From contig DAKN01000053.1 of NCBI GenBank assembly GCA_002499185.1, forward strand, positions 1 through 31,500: a stretch of 31,500 nucleotides of DNA, given 5' to 3'. The DNA comes from Candidatus Pacearchaeota archaeon UBA284 (lineage in GTDB: Archaea > Nanobdellota > Nanobdellia > Pacearchaeales > UBA284). The notes under the pieces are model-generated. The model saw only the letters and a list, made by a program, of their open reading frames with translations, was not told the origin of the DNA and did not search any database. Position 1 is the stretch's first letter. Each line of letters opens with the position of its first letter. The position numbers and the translations under genes were made by a program. Shown in pieces: positions 1 through 8,031 of this stretch.

Positions 1-1725
1 TTAAAATGGTTAGTTTCGGTTTTTGAGATTGATTACAAAAAATTCTATTTTAATAAAATTCAATTTTATGATACAATGGATATGGCATTTTTGTTAAATG
101 ATAATTTGAGTCCAGACAATGCATCTCTTGAGGATTTGTGTGTGTCTTTATGTGGATATAGGGAGTGGAAAGGTAATGTTGAAAAATGGAATAAAATATA
201 TGCGGATGAAAAATCAACAAAGGAACAACGAGCAAAGGAAGATATTGAACTATTGAAATATTCAAGCATAGATGCAGAAGCAACATATGACTTATTTTTG
301 TATCAACAAAATGAGTTCTCAAAAGACAGAAATGTAAGGTTATCTTCTGAATATTTTCCGCTATATATAAGAAATATATTTGCTTTGGAATATCAAGGTT
401 TGTTTTTAGACTTGAGTAAGGTTGAATCCACAAATAAAATGTTATTGAAATCAAGGCAAGAATGTCTTGATAAACTTTTTACAGACATTGAAAATTATAG
501 TAACAATAAATACAATGCTGAAAATTTCAATCTTAATAGTTCCCAGCAAATGACCCAATTTCTTACAGAATTTTTGAAAATAAAACTGGTTGATAAATCA
601 GAAAAAACTGAAAAGTTTTTATTTAATGATGATGTGGTTTCTGTATTATTGAAAAAGCAACTTCCACCATCTATACGAGAGTTTTTGGAAGCATACTCTA
701 ATTTCAAGTCATACGACAAAATGTTAACTACATTTGTTAAAGATTATGTAAATCGCAATGTAAATGGAATTATATTTCCTTCCATTCAATTGGTAGGAAC
801 AAAGACTGGTAGAACTTCTGCTAAAAATCCAAACATTCAAAATATACCAAATATGTTTGGTATGAAGCAGATATTTGTCCCAAGAGACAAGGACAGGTAT
901 ATTGTTTATGCAGATTATTCTCAAGCAGAAGTTCGTATGTTGGCAATGTTAAGTCAAGACCAATCCTTTCTTAATATTTTTAAGCATGGTGTAGACCCAT
1001 ATAAACAAATGGCTTCAACAGTTTATAAAATATCTCCTGAAAATGTTTCGTCTGAATTAAGGCAACAGATGAAGCAAGTAGTTCTTGGGCTTAATTATGG
1101 TATGTCAGCAGTAGGATTGGCAGATAAATTAGGTGTTGATAAATCACAAGCAGAGTCTGTTCTCCATGATTTCTTTAAAACATTTAATCGTATTCAACCA
1201 TATAGAGAAAAACTATTTAAGTATTGTGCAAAAAATGGATTTATAATTGGTGGAACTCTTAAAAAAAGAAGATTCCCTATGTTTATGTTAATAGATGATG
1301 AATCAGAAAGGTTAAAACTCGCCTCTGGTAAATATAAGAGGTATATAATGAATTCACCAATACAGAGTTCATCATCTGATTTGGCTATTTATAATTTTAG
1401 TAGAATAAATGAGCATTTCATTCAAAATAATATAGATGCATACTTTATTGCCACCATTCATGATGCAGTTATATTTGATGTTCATAAAAAAGATGTTTTA
1501 TATGCAATTAAGATTTTTCAGGAATATTTGCCACAATTACACCCATTACTTGAAACTTATATGAATAGTGTCTATAAGAATGGGTATGTGGTTCCAGAGT
1601 TTACTTGTGAGGTGTTGATTGGAAAAAATTGGGATAAATATGATAGTGTTAAAAATCCATATGGTCTTAAAGAAGTAATAGGTATTGAGAACAACAAACT
1701 TGTCTTTAAGGAAAAAAATAAATGA
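1..1725 (+). CDS. polA: Family A (PolA-type) DNA polymerase, 5' end outside window
   Basis: This is the phage replicative or repair DNA polymerase of family A. The frame is open from base 1 and conserved sequence precedes the first ATG (76), so the gene starts upstream and 574 codons are visible. A 3'-5' exonuclease domain comes first: the Exo II-like YDTMDMAFLL at 67-96 and the Exo III-like YSSIDAEAT near 260-290. The polymerase domain follows: TGRTSAKNPNIQNIP (805-850), motif A DYSQAEVR (913-936), motif B R-x3-K-x7-YG (1060-1101) and motif C IHDAVIFDV (1456-1482). The oddity is motif C. Family A normally has HDE, but here the Glu is Ala, while the Asp that ligates metal is kept. No 5'-nuclease domain can be seen, though it could lie upstream. 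The downstream gene overlaps by ATGA. The family assignment is firm. Confidence 0.96.
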   Translation, partial: LKWLVSVFEIDYKKFYFNKIQFYDTMDMAFLLNDNLSPDNASLEDLCVSLCGYREWKGNVEKWNKIYADEKSTKEQRAKEDIELLKYSSIDAEATYDLFLYQQNEFSKDRNVRLSSEYFPLYIRNIFALEYQGLFLDLSKVESTNKMLLKSRQECLDKLFTDIENYSNNKYNAENFNLNSSQQMTQFLTEFLKIKLVDKSEKTEKFLFNDDVVSVLLKKQLPPSIREFLEAYSNFKSYDKMLTTFVKDYVNRNVNGIIFPSIQLVGTKTGRTSAKNPNIQNIPNMFGMKQIFVPRDKDRYIVYADYSQAEVRMLAMLSQDQSFLNIFKHGVDPYKQMASTVYKISPENVSSELRQQMKQVVLGLNYGMSAVGLADKLGVDKSQAESVLHDFFKTFNRIQPYREKLFKYCAKNGFIIGGTLKKRRFPMFMLIDDESERLKLASGKYKRYIMNSPIQSSSSDLAIYNFSRINEHFIQNNIDAYFIATIHDAVIFDVHKKDVLYAIKIFQEYLPQLHPLLETYMNSVYKNGYVVPEFTCEVLIGKNWDKYDSVKNPYGLKEVIGIENNKLVFKEKNK

Positions 1726-2351
1726 ATACTTTTTGTTATGGTGACCAAATAGCGAAAGAAATATGCTACTGGTATTACAAGGATAAAGGGTTTAAGAATT
1801 TAATTCTTACAGATAAATCAAATAAAAATTTTTGTAATGAGCCACTTAACTCAATATGTAAAGATGAATCAACTATAATAGATATAAATATATTTTTAGA
1901 AAATTCAAATCATATAACACAATCTAATAATAATTATTTTTATTCTTGTGGAACAACTTTGGCTGATGAGGTTTGCTTATATAGTTTACTTATTGGTAGA
2001 AATAGGTTTTATGATAATAATTTTGATATGGATATGATGTCAGGTGCTAGTATGGTTTCAGAATTGTTTGCAGTGTTTGATGAGATAATATTTTGTAGTT
2101 TCATCCCATACTTGTCATTATACTACAAAGATTCGTTGGATATGTGGGACAAGAAAAACTTAACATATATGGATTGGACAGATGTGTTTATACTAACCAT
2201 AAAAAACAAATTGAGCATACTCAAGTTGAACAAAGACCAAGTAGAATTTTACCTTATGAACAGAAGTATGATGCACTTTGAGGACATACGAAAACGATTT
2301 TTTGTAAATTACCCACTTGAGGTGGAGCAATATAAAGGAGATAAAAAATGA
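1722..2351 (+). CDS. Hypothetical protein, 209 aa
   Basis: I do not recognise this protein. Its ATG overlaps the polymerase stop (ATGA) and its own stop overlaps the next ATG, so it is translationally coupled on both sides. It is rich in aromatic, Asn and Asp residues, with cysteines at the N-terminus (FCYGDQIAKEICYWYY). The C-terminal half looks helical and ends in a basic stretch. The order 'VSELFAVFDEIIF... ' then a late Arg-rich helix faintly recalls phage NTPases of the thymidylate-kinase or NadR type. There is no Walker A motif, so I do not assign that function. The position directly behind the polymerase suggests a replication or nucleotide-related role, by inference only. Confidence 0.8.
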   Translation: MNTFCYGDQIAKEICYWYYKDKGFKNLILTDKSNKNFCNEPLNSICKDESTIIDINIFLENSNHITQSNNNYFYSCGTTLADEVCLYSLLIGRNRFYDNNFDMDMMSGASMVSELFAVFDEIIFCSFIPYLSLYYKDSLDMWDKKNLTYMDWTDVFILTIKNKLSILKLNKDQVEFYLMNRSMMHFEDIRKRFFVNYPLEVEQYKGDKK

Positions 2352-2950
2352 AAAAAATAACTATATTATTCTTGGTAATTCTTTTATGTGGGATATTATA
2401 TGTGTCTATTGGGAGTCAACCTGAATTGACAGACCAAACAAAGGATGTCAAAATAAATGAAATAAAATGTGAGTATGGGTCGGTTATTTTATCTATGATG
2501 TCATACAATGTTCCTAAAAATAAAAGACAAATATATGCAGATAGTATACTGGAATCAACAATAAAATGGTCTGAGGAGTTTGGTGTTGACCTTCTGTGGG
2601 CTTTCTCCTTGGAAGCAAGAGAAAGTTGTTTTAACCCTCGTGCAAGAGGGAAGCATGGGGATTGTGGGATTACTCAAATTACAAAGTATGCTATACGGGA
2701 GTATGAAAGGTTATTTAAGGAAAAAGTATCACAAGAAGAGGTTTTTAACATAGATAGAAATATTGAGATTGGGGTGTGGTATTTGTCTCAAAAAGTAAAA
2801 GAAAACAAAGGGAATTATAGGATTGCACTTGCTAAATATAACGCTGGGAAGTATTGGAATACTAATGGGTTAGAATATTATAGGTTGGTAAATAATATGC
2901 GAACAAACATATTGACAAAAAAATATGAGTTAGCCAATAAAATAAGGTAA
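2348..2950 (+). CDS. Membrane-anchored lytic transglycosylase (SLT domain)
   Basis: This is a peptidoglycan-cleaving lytic transglycosylase of the SLT/goose-lysozyme-like fold. Residues 5-22 form one hydrophobic N-terminal segment, either a signal peptide or an anchor. No lipobox precedes Cys14. The catalytic domain follows at about 65-190. Glu92 in the EARES motif is the expected acid/base, GITQI at 107-111 matches the family's G-x-x-Q-[IM] signature, and YNAG at 164-167 is the third SLT signature. At 200 aa it is compact and has no virion tail-tip fusion, so it may be an endolysin-like lysis enzyme or a membrane-bound cell-wall enzyme. Its placement inside a replication block rather than a lysis cassette is unusual. 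The start overlaps the upstream stop as ATGA, with AAAGGAG in front. Confidence 0.9.
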   Translation: MKKITILFLVILLCGILYVSIGSQPELTDQTKDVKINEIKCEYGSVILSMMSYNVPKNKRQIYADSILESTIKWSEEFGVDLLWAFSLEARESCFNPRARGKHGDCGITQITKYAIREYERLFKEKVSQEEVFNIDRNIEIGVWYLSQKVKENKGNYRIALAKYNAGKYWNTNGLEYYRLVNNMRTNILTKKYELANKIR

Positions 2951-2966
2951 TAAATAAGGAGAAGTT

Positions 2967-3281
2967 ATGGATATTTCAAAAATTACACCAGTTCCAGGTT
3001 TGTTGTTAGTTAAAGTATTAAGGAAAGACGAGGTTGAAATATATTCAAAATTATTAACAACAATAGAAAAGCCAGTATATACTTCAGATACAGATGATTT
3101 GTCTTCTGTGGTAGAGGTAATTGGTAGTGTTGATAAAGAGTATAAAGCAGGGGATATGCTTGTTGCATATAAGTTATATAAATATGTATTTCCGCCAGAA
3201 ATGTTAGAGAACAACGAAACTTACGAAACATTTGCATTTTTGGAGCACAGGATGATTTTTGCAAAGTTAGAAATGGTATAA
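2967..3281 (+). CDS. GroES-like co-chaperonin (gp31/CocO type)
   Basis: This 104-aa protein is probably a phage co-chaperonin. It has the GroES order of strands: an N-terminal 'ITPVPGLLLVKVLRKDE' strand, a polar loop (about 25-45) in the place of the GroES mobile loop, then VVEVIGSVDKEYKAGDMLVAYKL in two pieces matching the 'V-x-x-V-G...VK-x-GD-x-V' core, and a final FLEHRMIFAKLE strand like 'ey-xx-ll-xxx-dI-la'. Phage versions such as T4 gp31 replace GroES on the host GroEL to fold large capsid proteins. Sequence divergence is large and the assignment rests on the pattern, so a structural comparison would decide it. AAGGAG lies 5-6 bases upstream of the ATG. The gene ends the first operon; a promoter follows. 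Confidence 0.6.
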   Translation: MDISKITPVPGLLLVKVLRKDEVEIYSKLLTTIEKPVYTSDTDDLSSVVEVIGSVDKEYKAGDMLVAYKLYKYVFPPEMLENNETYETFAFLEHRMIFAKLEMV

Positions 3282-3310
3282 AATTTTTGTGTATTTTTTA
3301 CTAACACCAC

Positions 3311-3338
3311 TTGACAAATTAAAATTATCAATTATATT
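3311..3338 (+). promoter_or_regulatory. Sigma70-type promoter giving a probable leaderless mRNA
   Basis: TTGACA at 3311-3316, a 16-base spacer and TATATT at 3333-3338. The next ATG begins at 3347, eight bases past the -10 box, where transcription should initiate. No Shine-Dalgarno site precedes this ATG. The same geometry occurs at 17526-17553. Confidence 0.75.
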
Positions 3339-3346
3339 ATATTGCT

Positions 3347-5374
3347 ATGAATAATATAGTTATGCAAGATAATGTAATTGTGTTTGAGTTTGACTACAAT
3401 AAAGATGTAGCCAATCAATTAAAACTTGTTGGGGCGAAATGGAACCCTATACATAAGATTTGGTATTTAGAGAAAATAAAGTTTCCAAATATAAATAAAG
3501 CATTGTTGGTAGCATTAGAGAATGCTGGGTTTGACATACCACAAAATTTGCGTAATTTAGCAATAGATGTTTCGGCACGGGTTATAAAACTATCAAAAGA
3601 CAAGAGGTATATAATTTACAAATTTCCATATATACCAACAATTAAGGATTTTGTTAAGAACAATTGTTTTGCTACATTCAAGAGTACTGCTAAGGGTAAG
3701 TTTTGGGTTACCCCTGTTTCTGGTGCCAATTTCTTTTTTGATAATATTAAATTTTTTGCCGAACATCAGTTTGATATTGATGAAGAAGTATTTAGGTTAA
3801 GAGATGAATTACAAGACATACAAGAGCATTCTTCAACTGATATCCTTTCAAATGAAATAGTTTGGGAAGACTATACTCCTAATGGTAAAAATTTATATGG
3901 GTTTCAGAAGTTGGGAGTTGAGTTTATTTGGAGGAAAAACAATAGGTGTTTGCTTGGGTTTGCTATGGGTCTTGGAAAAACTCCGATGGCACTTGTTTCC
4001 TTGAATAAAGATTATTTAAATAAAACCCCGATTATTGTGGTTTGTCCAAATGTTGCAAAGTATGTTTGGTATAACCATATAAAAGATTGGTTGTTACATA
4101 AAAATATGGATAAGGTATATGTTATTGATGCACACAAACAAAGAGAGATTCCAAAAGATGCTGAAATTGTAATAGTAAATTATGATATGTTGCATAGAAC
4201 AAATACTTCCGATTTGAAATACAAAACTTTGATAATAGATGAAGCACACCATATACGAAACAGCAAGAGAAGAATATCCAAAGATGAGCGAGAAAAGAAA
4301 CATCTTGAAAAGTCATCGACAGATGTTATAAAAACAAAACAGATATTTACAATAGGAGAAACTGCAAATAACATTATTGCTATTTCGGGAACTCCTTTTG
4401 TTAATAAGCCCATAGAATTATACAATATAATTAAATTATTAGACCCAGTTACCTTTTCAAATAAATCACAATATGCAAAGATGTTTTGCGATATGAAACC
4501 AAGAATGATTTATACAAAGCAAGGAAGAAAAACAATTTATGATATGAGTGGTTCAAGTAATTTAGATAAATTACATGATTTGCTCACCTCAACTGTGATG
4601 ATACGAAAATTAAAAGAAGATGTTTTAACTGAATTGCCAGATAAACAACGAACAATGATACCAATAAATGTGGTAAGTTCAGATGAGGAATCCGCTCTGT
4701 TTCAAATTAATAATACAGCACAGGAAGAAGTTAATAAGATAATATTGGAAAATAAAATGGGGTCAAAAATATCTTTTGAAGCAAAGCAGATGATATTTTC
4801 AACAATAAATAAATTAAGACAAGAAACTTTTAAGGTAAAGTATAAGTATGTTCTTGACTTCTTAAAGGAAATACTTTCTCAAAAGGAAAAGGTTGTTGTG
4901 TTTGTTTACCATAGGATAGCATATGATGCAATTAAAAAGTTTTTAGATAAGAAAGAAATAAAATGGGTTGGGATACTCGGTGGAGATTCTGATGATAGCA
5001 GAAAAAATGCTGAGACATCCTTTCAAAATGATGGCTCAATAAGAGTTTTTCTTGGTTCAATAAAAGCATCTAATGAGGCGATTACCTTAACAAAAAGTAG
5101 CGATGTTGTATTTGTTGAGTTTGCTTGGTCGCCAGGAGATATGACACAAGCAGAGGACAGATGTCATAGAATAACTCAAAAGAACTCCGTGAATATTTAT
5201 TACCTTGTTTTGAATAATAGTGTAGATGTTAATATGGTAGAATTGCTTACAACCAAAATGAATGTTTTACAACAAGCCCTTGACGGTAAAACAAAAGAGG
5301 TAGAGGGGAATAAATTGAATATGTTTGATTCATTTATAGATGGGTATATAGGTCGGGGTAACAAGTTAAAGTAA
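3347..5374 (+). CDS. SNF2-family DNA helicase/ATPase, SMARCAL1-like
   Basis: This is a DNA-dependent ATPase of superfamily 2. The N-terminal 135 residues include 'FEFDYNKDV...LKLVGAKWNP...KIWYL', which resembles the HARP/SMARCAL1-type domain that binds branched DNA and supports strand annealing. Helicase lobe 1 has Walker A MGLGKT (about 207-212), Walker B IIDEAHHI (about 297-304) and SGTP (about 346). Lobe 2 has VFVYHRIAYDAIKKFL and the arginine-finger motif QAEDRCHRITQ (about 600-611), where bacterial relatives usually have QAxDRxHRxGQ. Such phage enzymes are thought to remodel replication forks, recombination intermediates or transcription complexes. Length (675 aa) is normal. The ATG has no Shine-Dalgarno site and is predicted to be at or next to the transcript's 5' end. 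Confidence 0.93.
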   Translation: MNNIVMQDNVIVFEFDYNKDVANQLKLVGAKWNPIHKIWYLEKIKFPNINKALLVALENAGFDIPQNLRNLAIDVSARVIKLSKDKRYIIYKFPYIPTIKDFVKNNCFATFKSTAKGKFWVTPVSGANFFFDNIKFFAEHQFDIDEEVFRLRDELQDIQEHSSTDILSNEIVWEDYTPNGKNLYGFQKLGVEFIWRKNNRCLLGFAMGLGKTPMALVSLNKDYLNKTPIIVVCPNVAKYVWYNHIKDWLLHKNMDKVYVIDAHKQREIPKDAEIVIVNYDMLHRTNTSDLKYKTLIIDEAHHIRNSKRRISKDEREKKHLEKSSTDVIKTKQIFTIGETANNIIAISGTPFVNKPIELYNIIKLLDPVTFSNKSQYAKMFCDMKPRMIYTKQGRKTIYDMSGSSNLDKLHDLLTSTVMIRKLKEDVLTELPDKQRTMIPINVVSSDEESALFQINNTAQEEVNKIILENKMGSKISFEAKQMIFSTINKLRQETFKVKYKYVLDFLKEILSQKEKVVVFVYHRIAYDAIKKFLDKKEIKWVGILGGDSDDSRKNAETSFQNDGSIRVFLGSIKASNEAITLTKSSDVVFVEFAWSPGDMTQAEDRCHRITQKNSVNIYYLVLNNSVDVNMVELLTTKMNVLQQALDGKTKEVEGNKLNMFDSFIDGYIGRGNKLK

Positions 5375-5392
5375 TCTTAAAAGGAGATTGGT

Positions 5393-6385
5393 ATGGCACT
5401 TTATCTAAAAATTCAAACTTCCGAAATGGAAAACACAGCGGTGGTAGAAACCAGAAAAAAGATATTATATAAGAATTTTAACCCCCCAAAGGGTAATGCA
5501 GTAAAACCAGAGACGATAAAAAAGAACTATGACGAGGCATTGATTTCTTATAAAGCAGATTTGGATAGTTCGGAAACATTATCCCCATCCCTTTCAAGAA
5601 TACATCATATAGGGGTATATAATAGTAATGAGGGAGAAAATGGAAAATTACATTTGTTTGAGGGGAGTGAAAATCAGTTGATAATGGAATTTATTTCCTT
5701 TTTATTGGATGATGCGAATAAACACAATCCAATTGTTACTTATAATGGATATTTTGATACTTCTTTTATAATTTCAAGGGCAATGTTTAATGGGTTATTA
5801 ACCCCAGAGGCAGTTGAGATGATTCAGAAAAAGTTTAAGTGGCATATAGATATGAAGGAATTGCTTTCAAACAGTAAGTATATGAATATGGATTTTTATA
5901 GCATGGTTTTTTTGAAATTTGGTACAACTTTGGATAAATGGGAATCTGCAAAAGAGTTTTCTATTGATAAGCCAAAATATAATAAAGATGGTTCTCAAAT
6001 GACATATTCTGATTTTCTAATTTCAGTTACAAAGGCTTGGTTGAGATACCTTATATTATTGTTCAAGAAAGAAGATGATGCATTTATGTCAAATATTATT
6101 TTATATGGAAAGGAGATTTTAGAAAGAGAGCCTGTTGAAATACCATCAATAGTTGAAAATTCAGAGCCTATAAAAGAACAAGATAATAAAGATTCTTTGC
6201 CACCAAAATTGCCAAATGGTCAAGTAATAAAAGAAGGGGAGTCTCCAACTCAACCAAGCAATAAGGAAGTGAAAGAAATTAAGGAAAAAGTTAAAAAAGT
6301 AAAAGTTCCAAAAGGTGCTGTCATAAAGGAAGGTGAAGTTCTACCAAAGAAAGAAGCACCAAAGGATGATTTGGAGAGTTTATGA
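5393..6385 (+). CDS. DEDD exonuclease-like fold, probably catalytically inactive, with charged tail
   Basis: Residues 1-220 follow the layout of the polB-like DnaQ/DEDD 3'-5' exonucleases found in phages. There is a linker 'PPKGNAVKPETIKKNYDEA', 'LSPSLSRIHHIGVY', Exo II VTYNGYFDTSFIISRA (about 113-128) and 'HIDMKELLS'. The expected Exo I (hydrophobics then DIET or DTET) is LYLKIQTS, so both acidic residues are missing. The helix where Exo III should offer Y-x3-D reads VTKAWLRYLILLF, with no acidic residue. I infer a DNA-binding or scaffold protein derived from an exonuclease. Residues 240-330 are a disordered Lys/Glu/Pro tail with two related units (GQVIKEGE and GAVIKEGE). AAAGGAG precedes the start, and the stop overlaps the next gene as ATGA. 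Confidence 0.7.
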   Translation: MALYLKIQTSEMENTAVVETRKKILYKNFNPPKGNAVKPETIKKNYDEALISYKADLDSSETLSPSLSRIHHIGVYNSNEGENGKLHLFEGSENQLIMEFISFLLDDANKHNPIVTYNGYFDTSFIISRAMFNGLLTPEAVEMIQKKFKWHIDMKELLSNSKYMNMDFYSMVFLKFGTTLDKWESAKEFSIDKPKYNKDGSQMTYSDFLISVTKAWLRYLILLFKKEDDAFMSNIILYGKEILEREPVEIPSIVENSEPIKEQDNKDSLPPKLPNGQVIKEGESPTQPSNKEVKEIKEKVKKVKVPKGAVIKEGEVLPKKEAPKDDLESL

Positions 6386-6690
6386 TAGGTATAAAGTGGT
6401 TATTTGAGCAGGTAGTGCCTACAGATATGCTTGAAAATAATACAGAACGAATTGTTTTATGTAAGAAATCTGATATAATGATTTCGTTGTTAAAAAGTGT
6501 AATAAGGTCAAATATGGGAAACTATAATCTTGTGAATGATTGTGTTTCTATTGATGAAAAATTATGGCTACATGTTCAAATACATTTATTGACAGAAGAA
6601 CTTATTGCACATAAAACAAAAGAAATTTTAGAGGAAAAGCATACTGCTGGGATAAGTTATTTAAATAAAAATGTAAATATAACACATTAG
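6382..6690 (+). CDS. Hypothetical protein, 102 aa
   Basis: I do not recognise this small protein. It starts inside the stop of the exonuclease-like gene (ATGA) and is therefore probably coupled to it. Two helical stretches can be guessed, MISLLKSVIRSNMG and a C-terminal amphipathic helix (HLLTEELIAHKTKEILEEK). No metal-binding, nucleotide-binding or membrane motif is visible. Its position between an exonuclease-like protein and another unknown suggests an accessory of the same replication operon, by inference only. Confidence 0.75.
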   Translation: MIGIKWLFEQVVPTDMLENNTERIVLCKKSDIMISLLKSVIRSNMGNYNLVNDCVSIDEKLWLHVQIHLLTEELIAHKTKEILEEKHTAGISYLNKNVNITH

Positions 6691-6699
6691 GGGTAATGT

Positions 6700-7317
6700 A
6701 TGAAGTCAGAAAAAATGGTGGAGTTGTTGAAGTTATATTCTGAAATACCAATAGACTCGGTAGACAAGGATTCTATCGATTCAAAGTGTAGTTTTTATGA
6801 TAAAGTAATATTGAAAGATTTTTTGAATGAATATAAAAAAGAACTATTAAAAAACTCAACTTATAAATCCTTGTATAATCATCTTACAAATAGGAAGATA
6901 GATGTGTGGGGTGTTTATTTGATTCGCTCAACTTTTTATTTGCAGGGGGATAGACATTGCCTTGTATATAAAAAGAATGCAGATAGTTATGTTGTTATAC
7001 CAATAAGATTTGTTGATTCTCTTACAAATAATTTGTATGACATATATTTTGAAGATGCTGTTTTAAACAATATGCCTTCATACCTTGAGGTTTGGAATTG
7101 GCACACAGTTCCACAACTTGCACTTGGAGAAAAAATAGGGAATATGAATAATAAATCATTGTGTAGAAATATAGCATCCCAAATGAAAATAAGAACGGAT
7201 AAAAATTATAGTGTTTCAACTTCAGAATATACTGATGAGTATTCTATATTTAAAAATAATTCATCTTTTATAAGGATGATTTCAAATTGTTCCTTTTTAA
7301 CGGGGGGTATTAAATGA
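6700..7317 (+). CDS. Hypothetical protein, 205 aa
   Basis: I do not recognise this protein. It begins nine bases after the preceding stop, with GGGG about seven bases upstream, and overlaps the following membrane-protein gene as ATGA. A helical N-terminal third (MKSEKMVELLKLYSEIP, then YDKVILKDFLNEYKKELL) is followed by a region that looks like beta strands (DVWGVYLIRSTFYLQG; DSYVVIPIRFVDSL). The polar C-terminus is rich in Ser and Asn. No conserved catalytic motif, transmembrane segment or zinc site is visible. Confidence 0.78.
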   Translation: MKSEKMVELLKLYSEIPIDSVDKDSIDSKCSFYDKVILKDFLNEYKKELLKNSTYKSLYNHLTNRKIDVWGVYLIRSTFYLQGDRHCLVYKKNADSYVVIPIRFVDSLTNNLYDIYFEDAVLNNMPSYLEVWNWHTVPQLALGEKIGNMNNKSLCRNIASQMKIRTDKNYSVSTSEYTDEYSIFKNNSSFIRMISNCSFLTGGIK

Positions 7318-7823
7318 CACTTGTAGGGCATACACTTTTATCGTTTCTTGTATTTATTGTGTTTCCTAATCCAATAACATTTTTATTTATATTTTTTTCA
7401 CACTTTCTTTTTGACAAATATCCAGATTATTATAGAGATAAAATGGTATTTGATGAACGAGAATCTACATTATATGATGCTTTGTTTGTTTTATTGGAAG
7501 CAATGCTATTTTTAACAATGTTTTATGTTCTATCAATTAGGTTTAATGTAATAAGTATTACAAATGGTATTATAGTAACTTTACTTGCAATGTTTCCTGA
7601 TATTACAGAAGGCATATACCTTGGTGCTAAATATTTGTTTGATAAAAAACATACTTGGGAAGATAAGTTTTGGTTCAACCATGATGGATTCTTTCCTTTC
7701 AGGGCAAACAATTGGCAGTATGCAACTAAAACTTTTAGGTGTTTTTCAAGAACACAAACATTGGTTATAGATATGGTTGCTATGGCTGTTGTATTTTGTT
7801 TAACATATTTATTTTGGAGGTAA
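7314..7823 (+). CDS. Multi-pass membrane protein, possibly metal-dependent hydrolase-like (YdjM/DUF457 type)
   Basis: A 169-aa integral membrane protein with hydrophobic segments at about 5-17, 20-33, 55-75, 79-97 and 149-168. The sequence contains spaced His and Asp residues near the membrane faces: GHTLLSF at 5-11, FFSHFLFDKYPDY at about 27-39, MFPDI at 93-97 and FNHDGFFPF at about 121-129. That arrangement resembles the membrane-bound metal-dependent hydrolases of the YdjM/DUF457 group, where a membrane-proximal H/D set binds metal. The match is by pattern only, and an unrelated membrane protein remains possible. It overlaps the upstream gene by ATGA and is followed one base later by the FmdB-like gene, so it is cotranscribed. 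Confidence 0.75.
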   Translation: MTLVGHTLLSFLVFIVFPNPITFLFIFFSHFLFDKYPDYYRDKMVFDERESTLYDALFVLLEAMLFLTMFYVLSIRFNVISITNGIIVTLLAMFPDITEGIYLGAKYLFDKKHTWEDKFWFNHDGFFPFRANNWQYATKTFRCFSRTQTLVIDMVAMAVVFCLTYLFWR

Positions 7824-7824
7824 T

Positions 7825-8028
7825 ATGCCAACTTATGATTTTAAATGTAATAAATGCGGAAAAGTTTTTGAGGTAAGGGTAAAATCAGATGCTGTGGTTA
7901 ATTGCCCAAAATGTAACAGCATTGATTTAAAAAAACTTATAACTGGAATTGGCGGTATTTCATTTATTGGAGATGGGTTTTATGTGAATGATTATAAGGA
8001 CAAGGATAAGGGGCAAAGTGAGGAGTAA
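7825..8028 (+). CDS. FmdB-family zinc ribbon protein
   Basis: A 67-aa protein that opens with MPTYDFKCNKCG, the classic start of the FmdB/CxxC_CxxC_SSSS family. A single zinc ribbon is formed by Cys8, Cys11, Cys27 and Cys30. The tail 'ISFIGDGFYVNDYK' matches the family's F-x-G-x-GFY-x-x-DY ending, so the whole small domain is present. The family is often called regulatory, but its biochemical role is not established. In phages it is a common small accessory gene. TTGGAGG just upstream of the ATG sets the start. Confidence 0.9.
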   Translation: MPTYDFKCNKCGKVFEVRVKSDAVVNCPKCNSIDLKKLITGIGGISFIGDGFYVNDYKDKDKGQSEE

Positions 8029-8031
8029 TTT

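Noticed and set aside
1722..2351. The 209-aa gene as a thymidylate-kinase-like enzyme
   Set aside because: A faint resemblance in the C-terminal half is not supported by any Walker A motif, so no function was assigned.
2912..2943. TTGACA at 2912-2917 near the end of the transglycosylase gene as a promoter for the GroES-like gene
   Set aside because: No acceptable -10 box occurs 16-18 bases downstream; the nearest (TAAAAT) is at a 20-base spacing.
6210..6370. The GQVIKEGE/GAVIKEGE units as a DNA repeat
   Set aside because: They are two imperfect copies in a low-complexity Lys/Glu tail and are better explained by protein disorder than by a functional DNA repeat.
6589..6616. TTGACA at 6589-6594 inside the 102-aa gene as an internal promoter
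   Set aside because: The following sequence offers only CATAAA/ATAAAA at poor spacing, which is common by chance at this AT content.
7411..7436. TTGACA at 7411-7416 inside the membrane-protein gene as a promoter
   Set aside because: The only TATAGA-like box is 14 bases away, too close for a standard sigma70 promoter.
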